Source: Verrucomicrobia bacterium UBA1629 (GTDB lineage Bacteria; Verrucomicrobiota; Kiritimatiellia; RFP12; UBA1067). From it: a stretch of DNA of 45,075 bases. Positions 31,574 through 45,075 of the stretch are shown here, in pieces. Below the pieces are notes generated by a model. That model searched no databases, had not been told where the DNA came from, and saw only the letters and a list, made by a program, of their open reading frames with translations. Numbering within the stretch: position 1 is the first letter of the stretch; each line of letters opens with the position of its first letter. The position numbers were made by a program, and so were the translations under genes. The stretch covers positions 8,912 through 53,986 of the forward strand of contig DCMF01000034.1 of the NCBI GenBank assembly GCA_002321305.1. The letters run 5' to 3'.

Positions 31574-33610
31574 TCAGATCTGGATGCCGTCCGGGAGCCT
31601 CATCCACGCGCGGATCTCGTCCGTCAGCGGCCTGATCTCCTTCACGGTCGCAAAGGCGAGGTTGCCCTCCTCGTCGGGCAGCTCGAAGTTGTCGCCGGGC
31701 TTCTTGCCCATGAGGTTCTGCGCGACGCGCGTCTTCGAGGAGAGGATGCCCCTTTCGAGGTCGTTGTCCCACTCGCCGAGGATCGTCCACGTCTTCTCGC
31801 CGCCCTTCGTCTCGCAGACGACGGTCACGCCCGGCATCACCTCGTCGGTCGTCGCGTCGGCGAAGTCGCCGGGCTTGACGGCCTCCAGGTCGGCCTGCAT
31901 GAGCGTCTGCTTCTGCATGAGCGCGCGCTGCTCGTCCTTCGCGTACTGGTACTCGGCGTTCTCCGAGAGGTCGCCGTAGCTCTTCGCGAACTCGATGCGC
32001 TTGACGTTCGCCGGCATGTCCTCGTTGATGAGCTTGAGGTACTCGGCCTTCTTGAGCCCGAAGCTGCGGAAGGAGGTGACGCGCGCGTACTCCTTCTTCT
32101 TCTCGGCCCTGACGAGATGCGCCTCAAGGGCGGGCACGATCTTCGTCATGCGCACGACCGTCGTGTGGTGCGTCGAGGGATCCCACGCGATCGAAGCCTG
32201 GAAGCGCTCGAAGAAGAGCGCCTGCTCGGCCGGCGTCAGCCAGCCGAAGATCTTCTTGAGCCAGTCGGCGTTCGCGAAGAGGCGGCGCACGATGTTCTGC
32301 ATCTTCAGCGTCTCGCCGCTCTGGCGGCCTTCGCCGAGGGCGATCGCGTGCGTAAGGAGCGTGATGAGCGGCGGCAGCTCCGTCCACTTCTCGAACTGCT
32401 CGTACTTGCCGACGAGAAGCGTCGTCAGCGTCGCGGGCGCCTTCGGCTGCCTCATGAAGTCGCCGATCGCCTTGCGGCACGCCTCGTCCTGCGTGAACTG
32501 CCCGACGATCTCGCTGACCGCCGTGAAGCAGAGGTCGGGAATCGCCGCGACGAGCTTCGCCTTCGCCGCGTCGTCGCAGCCGAGGAACGAGACCATCGCG
32601 CCGACCTCGCGCGCCGGCAGCGCGGCCGCCGCCTTGACGAAGCGCTTGCGCTCCCAGAGGTAGTCGCGCATCTCCGCCGCCGGCGGGTTCGCGAAGCCGA
32701 GGGACACGATCTTGCAGGCGAGGCGCGCGTAGAGCGCGTCGTCGACCTTGCGCGCGGCCGTCGCGGCGAACGCGAGGCGCTCGCCGATCTTCGCCTTCGT
32801 CTCCTCGTCGGCGACCTTGAACTTGCCCTGCGCGACGTATTCGGCCACCGCCGCGAGAATCTGCTTCGGATCCGTCTCGTGCGCGAAGCCCGTGAGCCAG
32901 CTGTCGCCGTAGTCCTCGGCCGCCGCGCGGAGCTGGATGGGCTCGGTCTTCTTCGCGGGGACGGCGACGCACTTGTCGGCCTTGAGCTGCCCGCGCGCCG
33001 AATCCCAGAACTTCTTCCAGTTCACAGCCTTCACGAACCCGTTCTTGACGCAGTAGTCCTCCAGCCGGACGAGCGTCATCGACGAGCCGTTCGAGCGCAG
33101 GACCGCCTTGACGAACTCGCCCGGCTTCTCCTTCAGCAGCGCCTCGAAGTCGGCCGGCGCCGTCTCGCGCAGGACGAGGATATGGTCCTTCGGCGCGACC
33201 GTCAGCATGTCACAGGCCGCCGCATACGTGAACTGGTGGCCCTTCTTCGTCTTGAAGTCGACCGTGATGCGCTTGTAGAAGTAGTCGATCTTCTTGACCG
33301 TGCCGAGCCCCCACGTCTCGTTCAGAACCTTGACGCCCGCCGCGCCGGGGATGTTCGCGTTGAACGCGACGAGCTTCTCGAGCCGCATGAGCGACTCGTC
33401 CAGCGGACGCGCCCCGAACTCGGCGCCGTCGATGAAAGAAAGAAGAAGACGATCGCCCGTCGTCTTCTTCAGGGCGTCCTTGACGCCGGCCGGCTGCACC
33501 TTCTTCGCAAGCTCCGCCTGGTTTTCCCGCACGAGCCTGAACGCGCCCTCGAAATCCTTCTTCTCGGCGCATTCGCCCAACCGTGTCACAATCGCTTCCG
33601 TCTCGGCCAT
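31574..33610 (-). CDS. greA: Extended GreA-type transcription elongation factor (678 aa)
   Basis: The last 165 residues are a complete GreA: coiled-coil with the catalytic acidic tip GDLSENAEYQYAKDEQ, then the C-terminal domain (VMPGVTVVCETKGGEKTWTI, LMGKKPGDNFELP). GreA binds the polymerase secondary channel and stimulates cleavage of backtracked RNA. Some 510 residues precede it, against none in E. coli GreA (158 aa). They include LNETWGLGTVKKIDYFYKRI and VDFKTKKGHQFTYA, a small beta-barrel-like region near residues 95-140, then a long helical region. I know similarly long GreA proteins (about 700 aa) from Chlamydiae, supporting a PVC origin. ATG 33610 has AAGGA about eight bases upstream. 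Own promoter after the rpoC terminator. Confidence 0.9.
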   Translation of the reverse strand: MAETEAIVTRLGECAEKKDFEGAFRLVRENQAELAKKVQPAGVKDALKKTTGDRLLLSFIDGAEFGARPLDESLMRLEKLVAFNANIPGAAGVKVLNETWGLGTVKKIDYFYKRITVDFKTKKGHQFTYAAACDMLTVAPKDHILVLRETAPADFEALLKEKPGEFVKAVLRSNGSSMTLVRLEDYCVKNGFVKAVNWKKFWDSARGQLKADKCVAVPAKKTEPIQLRAAAEDYGDSWLTGFAHETDPKQILAAVAEYVAQGKFKVADEETKAKIGERLAFAATAARKVDDALYARLACKIVSLGFANPPAAEMRDYLWERKRFVKAAAALPAREVGAMVSFLGCDDAAKAKLVAAIPDLCFTAVSEIVGQFTQDEACRKAIGDFMRQPKAPATLTTLLVGKYEQFEKWTELPPLITLLTHAIALGEGRQSGETLKMQNIVRRLFANADWLKKIFGWLTPAEQALFFERFQASIAWDPSTHHTTVVRMTKIVPALEAHLVRAEKKKEYARVTSFRSFGLKKAEYLKLINEDMPANVKRIEFAKSYGDLSENAEYQYAKDEQRALMQKQTLMQADLEAVKPGDFADATTDEVMPGVTVVCETKGGEKTWTILGEWDNDLERGILSSKTRVAQNLMGKKPGDNFELPDEEGNLAFATVKEIRPLTDEIRAWMRLPDGIQI

Positions 33611-33656
33611 CTTTATCTTCCTTCTTGCTTCTTGGAGAAATTCAAAAACGGCGGGA

Positions 33657-33665
33657 ATTATACCA
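33657..33665 (-). promoter_or_regulatory. Extended -10 promoter of the greA cluster
   Basis: TGG-TATAAT on the minus strand (-10 at 33662-33657), about 40 bases before ATG 33610. Confidence 0.65.
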
Positions 33666-33697
33666 TAATCGGCGCGTGAGCGGTAGTGGTCGAACGG

Positions 33698-33733
33698 CGA
33701 CGGGGCGCGGCAGGAACCTGCCGCGCCCCGTCG
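33698..33733 (-). terminator. Strong hairpin after rpoC
   Basis: CGACGGGGCGCGGCAGG and its exact complement, separated by two bases, give a 17-bp GC-rich stem 24 bases after the rpoC stop. There is no T-run, so it may need Rho or act mainly as an RNA 3' stabiliser. Confidence 0.65.
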
Positions 33734-33757
33734 TCAAGGCGTTGACGCGCGTTCGCG

Positions 33758-38122
<4,365 letters not shown>

Positions 38123-38146
38123 AGACTTTTAAGGCTCCCAATTGAA

Positions 38147-38188
38147 ATTCGACTAATTCGACTATCCGTTCATTCGATTATTCGATCA
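38147..38188. repeat. ATTCGAC/T repeats in the rpoB-rpoC spacer
   Basis: Four copies of ATTCGA(C/T) at 38147, 38156, 38172 and 38180, in an AT-rich 77-base spacer that contrasts with the GC-rich genes on both sides. Confidence 0.6.
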
Positions 38189-38199
38189 TTTCTTTCCCC

Positions 38200-42111
<3,912 letters not shown>

Positions 42112-42240
42112 TCTGATTGGCTTACCTTGTTTTGTTGTCAAAAAATTCGCTCGTTTCTCTTGATCCCGGCCCTTGAAGCGCCTGAAGTGTGGTAAGCAGC
42201 CACTTTGTTAACTGTACGCAGTGAGGCCAGAATCTGTGGA
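42112..42240 (-). other. Long rpoB leader
   Basis: About 120 bases between the predicted rpoB transcription start and its start codon. No ORF and no clear riboswitch-like fold seen; room exists for attenuation or an RNA-level control. Confidence 0.35.
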
Positions 42241-42290
42241 AGTATATCAAAAATGCCCCCTTGCGCGCAAGGGGGCATTTTTGATACAAT
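42241..42290. promoter_or_regulatory. Perfect 42-bp palindrome carrying divergent promoters (rpoB and tRNA) and a terminator-like stem
   Basis: Positions 42245-42286 are an exact palindrome centred on TTGCGCGCAA. Plus strand: TTGCGC (42261-42266), 18-base spacer, TACAAT (42285-42290), for the tRNA. Minus strand: TTGCGC (42270-42265), 18-base spacer, TATACT (42246-42241), for rpoB. Both -10 boxes carry extended TGA and the two -35 hexamers share GCGC. The same DNA read as RNA gives a GC stem flanked by A and T runs, like a bidirectional intrinsic terminator for the gene cluster upstream. Confidence 0.65.
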
Positions 42291-42306
42291 GTGCGCCGCT
42301 TTCAGC

Positions 42307-42380
42307 GGACCCTTAGCTCAGTCGGTCAGAGCGGGAGACTCATAATCTCTTGGTCGTGGGTTCAAGTCCCGCAGGGTCCA
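42307..42380 (+). tRNA. tRNA with CAT anticodon, most like tRNA-Ile2 (lysidine type)
   Basis: A full cloverleaf: acceptor GGACCCT/AGGGTCC with A73, D arm GCTC...GAGC, anticodon arm GGAGA-CTCATAA-TCTCT, T arm GTGGG-TTCAAGT-CCCGC. The CCA end is not encoded (ACCC follows). The body (CCTTAGCTCAG, GACTCATAATC, TTGGTCG) closely resembles E. coli tRNA-Ile2, where C34 is modified to lysidine and reads AUA; elongator Met is the alternative. Its 3' end abuts the truncated glycosyltransferase on the opposite strand. Confidence 0.93.
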
Positions 42381-42531
42381 CCCGTCCGCGCATCGCCGCC
42401 TGCGCCCCCGTGCGGTAGGCGTTCTGATAGCGACATTCCGCGACCGCGAACGCACTTCGCAGAATCTCGACGAAGAAACCTGCCGAAGCCGTCGTGCGAT
42501 GGCAGTCATGGTCGATGAAGAGCAGTTTCAT
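42381..42531 (-). pseudogene. Truncated glycosyltransferase N-terminus abutting the tRNA
   Basis: ATG 42531 overlaps the stop of the preceding glycosyltransferase frame (ATGA). It reads MKLLFIDHDCHRTTASAGFF then VEILRSAF, the usual opening of a GT-B glycosyltransferase, and continues for about 45 residues. At 42380 the frame enters the antisense of the tRNA gene and ends there at 42340 as the meaningless DPAGLEPTTKRL peptide. The rest of the enzyme is absent, so the gene was cut at the tRNA 3' end. Confidence 0.6.
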
Positions 42532-43241
42532 GTAGACCCCTCGCGTGCCATCTGCGACATAAGTTTCCTAAAATAGGCATCGAACTGCTGCGCAATTTCA
42601 AACCATGAATAGACCGGAATCTGCCGCGCGGCGTTTTCCGCCAACCGTCGGCACAGCTGCGGGTCGTTCGCCAGCCGCAAAAACAAGGGCGCGTAGTCGC
42701 CGTCGCCAAGAGCGCGTTCTCACCATCCGTGAAGAAATTGTCAGCCTCGCCATGCAGGGCCAAGATCGGCCTCTGCCAACGCAGGCATTCCTGAAGCTTG
42801 GCGTTGCAGTCCTGATTGGACGTGCAGACGAAGGCATCGGCCTGGCTCATGACGGCGAGCTGTTCTTCCCTGGAGAGCCAGCCGAGCGAAACGCAGTTGT
42901 CGGAAAGAGAGGGCTTCAGGTAGTCGGCGTCTCGCCCCGTCATGTAGAGCTTGATGTCGCGCGGCAGCGAGCGCATCGCCCGACAGATCCGGCCAGCCGA
43001 ACAGCTCGTTCCAGATGCGGTCATAGTGGTCGTCCCAGCCATGCACGATGACAAACTCTTTCGCCAGGTGAAACGGATTCGCCGTGTCGCGCCGCCCCAG
43101 CCACGCGACCGTCCAGCCAAGGCGTTCCAGGTTGTAGCCGATCGCGTCGATGCTGTAGGGCGCGGCGGCGAAATGCGCGGCGGCGGACATTCCCTTGGCG
43201 TACCAAGGGCTTCGGGAACTGGAAACGAGCAAAATCCTCAT
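42528..43241 (-). pseudogene. Frameshifted glycosyltransferase (two frameshifts)
   Basis: Three consecutive frames together make one GT-B glycosyltransferase of about 235 residues. Frame one: MRILLVSSSRSPWYAKGMS to NELFGWPDLSG. After an indel near 42979-42981 (a GGG run), frame two: RSLPRDIKLYMTGRDADY, LGWLSREEQLAVMSQADAFV, NAKLQECLRWQRPILALHGE, NFFTDGENALLA. After a second indel near 42706-42711, frame three: GDGDYAPLFLRLANDPQLCR and QQFDAYFRKLMSQMA, ending at TGA 42530. Flanking genes are intact, so these look like real lesions, though a sequencing error is possible. It follows the methyltransferase gene by 16 bases. Confidence 0.75.
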
Positions 43242-43257
43242 GCACGACATCCCGTCG

Positions 43258-43872
43258 TCATTTCGCCCCCTCTTTCCGGCAGAGTTTCAGCCATGACGTG
43301 TCGGCAAAGACCTTATCTGGCTCTCCCAGCAATTCCAGAACAGCCGCCTTGCTGCCGGGCCAGTCCGGATTGAAGTCATGCCCGGCAATGGCAAGGCGCG
43401 GCCTGATCTGCCGTTGCACGATTTCAATGTCGTGCCGGACACCCTCATATGTGTGCAGCCCATCGATATAGACGACATCAACGGGAATCCCCTTGAATCG
43501 TTCGACAAAATCGTCTATCGTCCCCTTGCATTTCACCACACGAGCATCCGCCGCATGCCGTCTGTCAAAATCAGCCTCGACCTTTCGCATGTCCGTAAAG
43601 GCAGCCCCATCGTCAACGTCGTAAAAGCCCTTCCACGGATCTACGCAATAGAGCCGCTTCAATCGCCCCGTCCCAAGAAAGACCTCCGCCGATTCGCCAC
43701 GGTAGGAACCGATTTCGACCATGACGCCATTCTCCAAGCCAATGCTTGCCAGCAAAAGCCGAAGCGATTCACGAGACGGCCCGTTGTCTCGCATCATCAT
43801 TTTCTTCTTCCTCAACGCTGGAATAAGCAGGATGCGGGCGATGCGCCTGAAGAACTTCGTGCGCTTTTCCAT
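43258..43872 (-). CDS. Class I SAM-dependent methyltransferase
   Basis: A 204-residue methyltransferase of the type often found in glycan gene clusters (Methyltransf_24-like). The SAM-binding glycine motif is VMVEIGSYRGESAEVFLG; motif II region RLYCVDPWKGFY; a post-motif VDVVYIDGLHTYEGVRHDIE with DGxHxYE typical of cephalosporin-hydroxylase/Methyltransf_24 proteins; then AIAGHDFNPDWPG. The N-terminal 25 residues are basic. ATG 43872 overlaps the stop of the upstream glycosyltransferase-like gene (TGATG), so the two are coupled. Probable substrate is a sugar or lipid-linked glycan; not certain. Confidence 0.85.
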   Translation of the reverse strand: MEKRTKFFRRIARILLIPALRKKKMMMRDNGPSRESLRLLLASIGLENGVMVEIGSYRGESAEVFLGTGRLKRLYCVDPWKGFYDVDDGAAFTDMRKVEADFDRRHAADARVVKCKGTIDDFVERFKGIPVDVVYIDGLHTYEGVRHDIEIVQRQIRPRLAIAGHDFNPDWPGSKAAVLELLGEPDKVFADTSWLKLCRKEGAK

Positions 43873-44699
43873 CAGAGCTTCCTTCCTTTTTCGATACCTT
43901 GCTCACGCTCAGCAGATGACGGCGTCTCCTTCGCGCCCGCATCCAGCGCGTTCTGCACCCGGACAAGCAGGGTCGTCGGCACGAGCCTGAACAAAAGACC
44001 CTTCATTCCTTCGATGACCTTCGTGTGCAGAGGCGGCAATCCTCGTCTCGTGAAATCGTAGTCAATCCCATTTTCCTTCAGCACCTGAACGCCAAACGGC
44101 TCCCAACAGCCCTTGTGCACGGCATCGACGAACGGAAACTCCTTCGTCGGCGTGCCGAGAATCGGCCGCGTCTCGCCCGCGAGGTCAAAGCTGCCACGAC
44201 GCTCGAATTCCCAGATGCTCGCCTTGCCGTCTGCCAGCTTCAAAAGAAACTCGCGGTTCCAGACGCCCGCCTGCGTGGCAATGCAGTAAGCCGTGTTCTT
44301 CCTGTATTCGCGCAATCCCTCCCGGTACGGGACTTTCGTCATGGGATTGGGGATCAGCCGCAGGTTGACGGCGTCAAGCCGCTTCGCCTGTTCGAGCCGC
44401 TTCAAGACGAGCGCCGTATCAACAGGGGCCGTCAAGTAGTAGTCGTCGCACAAGAGAAGGACGTATGGCGTCTCGATCTGCTGCAGGGCAACGACCAGTC
44501 GCGCGCACCAGTTCCCTCCCTTGCCGCAGGCGACGACCCGATCAAACGCCAATTTCTCCGCCGGGGCCGTCTCCGTCACAAGCACCGTCCCGAACGGACA
44601 GTCCGGCCAGAACTTTCGCCAAAGGACGGAGAACGGCGCAAGAAGATCGGCATACTTGTCACACGAGGCGACGAGAACCGTGCAGTCCGAACTCTTCAT
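43872..44699 (-). CDS. Glycosyltransferase-like protein with a DD(Y) motif
   Basis: A 275-residue soluble protein. The start CTVLVASCDKYADLLAPFSV, followed by a GGNWCARLVVALQQIETPYV segment and LLLCDDYYLT, resembles GT-A glycosyltransferases, where the acidic DxD/DD motif holds the metal-nucleotide sugar. A later WEFERRGSFD and FPFVDAVHKGCWEPFGVQ are typical of uncharacterised relatives in polysaccharide loci. ATG 44699 has AGGA ten bases upstream. First gene of the cluster in this direction; the methyltransferase follows with overlap. Confidence 0.7.
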   Translation of the reverse strand: MKSSDCTVLVASCDKYADLLAPFSVLWRKFWPDCPFGTVLVTETAPAEKLAFDRVVACGKGGNWCARLVVALQQIETPYVLLLCDDYYLTAPVDTALVLKRLEQAKRLDAVNLRLIPNPMTKVPYREGLREYRKNTAYCIATQAGVWNREFLLKLADGKASIWEFERRGSFDLAGETRPILGTPTKEFPFVDAVHKGCWEPFGVQVLKENGIDYDFTRRGLPPLHTKVIEGMKGLLFRLVPTTLLVRVQNALDAGAKETPSSAEREQGIEKGRKL

Positions 44700-44711
44700 G
44701 TCGTCGATTTC

Positions 44712-45075
44712 CTATGCGAGCCCCTGCTGGCGGAGGAGCGCGGCGATTTCGGGGGCGCGTCCGCGAAACGCGCGGAAGACCTCGATCGCCGACTGCGAGC
44801 CGCCGAGCGCCAGCACCGTCTCGCGGTAGGCCGCGCCGACGCGCCGAACGGCCGCGTCGTCCGCAAGCCCCGCCTCCTCGAACGCGCCATAGCAGTCCGC
44901 GCTCATCACCTCCGCCCACTTGTAGCCGTAGTAGCCGGCGGCGTACCCGCCCGCGAAGATGTGCGAGAACGAGCAGAGAAAGCGGTCGCCTTCCACCATC
45001 GGAACGCCAAAATGCGCAAAGATGGCGTTTTTGAGGGATGAGGGATGAGGGGTGAGGGGTGAGAGGTGAGAGGTG
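44712..45075 (-). CDS. M3-family oligopeptidase, C-terminal part (gene runs off the window)
   Basis: The last 120 codons of a zinc peptidase of the PrlC/Dcp/thimet oligopeptidase family: RFLCSFSHIFAGGYAAGYYG, YKWAEVMSADCYGAFEEAG, YRETVLALGGSQSAIEVFRAF and the end EIAALLRQQGLA. The catalytic HExxH would lie upstream, outside the window. Just before the conserved part, the heptamer array at 45033-45074 is read in frame as Pro-His-Pro-Ser-Ser-Leu-type residues, so the enzyme may carry a low-complexity insertion at least as long as the array. The frame is open to the window edge. Confidence 0.85.
   Translation of the reverse strand, partial: TSHLSPLTPHPSSLKNAIFAHFGVPMVEGDRFLCSFSHIFAGGYAAGYYGYKWAEVMSADCYGAFEEAGLADDAAVRRVGAAYRETVLALGGSQSAIEVFRAFRGRAPEIAALLRQQGLA
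45033..45074. repeat. Heptamer tandem repeat inside the M3 peptidase gene
   Basis: Six perfect 7-base units in pairs: GAGGGAT x2, GAGGGGT x2, GAGAGGT x2. The array runs to the window edge and may continue. It is read in frame through the peptidase gene on the minus strand. Confidence 0.95.

Noticed and set aside
42112..42240. Riboswitch or L10-type leader before rpoB
   Set aside because: No recognisable conserved fold or motif found by eye; left as an unassigned leader.
42340..42380. Protein-coding end DPAGLEPTTKRL
   Set aside because: It is the antisense of the tRNA gene, a familiar mis-annotation, so the glycosyltransferase fragment is taken to end at the tRNA.

Overview
The window is high-GC DNA from a Gram-negative bacterium. 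LspA, a Pal-type lipoprotein, TatB/TatC and a PEP-CTERM-tailed exported protein all point to an outer-membrane organism. A very long GreA (about 680 residues, a length I know from Chlamydiae), a PEP-CTERM tail, XylR-type and GntR/LacI hybrid regulators, and a fermentative AdhE/Rex pair suggest the PVC superphylum, most likely a Kiritimatiellota/Lentisphaerota gut-type lineage. That placement is inference from gene content; no rRNA is present.

Layout. 1-790: gene-poor, with a strong minus-strand promoter, a possible broken gene and the first codons of a gene leaving the window. 790-2089: GntR/LacI hybrid regulator preceded by a 49-codon fragment of a LolD-type ABC ATPase that stops right after its Walker A motif. 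2227-10810: minus-strand operon of three exported proteins: a 2440-residue beta-helix repeat protein, a small PEP-CTERM protein and a 249-residue secreted protein. 10811-11800: almost 1 kb without a credible gene. 11801-15802: sugar/uronate locus (Tat-exported clan GH-A hydrolase, mannonate dehydratase, divergent XylR-like activator) with a shared operator-like sequence. 15854-21036: DNA polymerase IV, then on the minus strand a K+ transporter subunit, TatC, TatB, Pal and an APH-type kinase. 21163-24590: divergent adhE and rex around a perfect inverted repeat. 24600-25982: CvpA, ECF sigma factor and putative anti-sigma. 26025-33610: a long minus-strand cluster greA-dksA-lspA-SDR-pfk-trpB2-trpF. 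33758-42111: rpoB-rpoC. 42241-42380: a perfect 42-bp palindrome that can be read as two divergent promoters (rpoB and tRNA-Ile2) and as a terminator. 42381-44699: glycan-type cluster with a truncated and a frameshifted glycosyltransferase, a methyltransferase and an intact glycosyltransferase-like gene. 44712-45075: C-terminal end of an M3 peptidase.

Cross-cutting patterns. (1) Perfect-register short tandem repeats (7-mers, one 9-mer) sit between genes and inside three unrelated enzyme genes, adding low-complexity peptides without breaking the frame. (2) Nearly all recognisable promoters are extended -10 type (TGn-TATAAT), and several place the start codon only 7-11 bases after the -10 box, predicting leaderless mRNAs. 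(3) Hairpins between tandem genes carry the -35 hexamer of the next promoter. Promoters, operators and terminators here were found by eye and are predictions.
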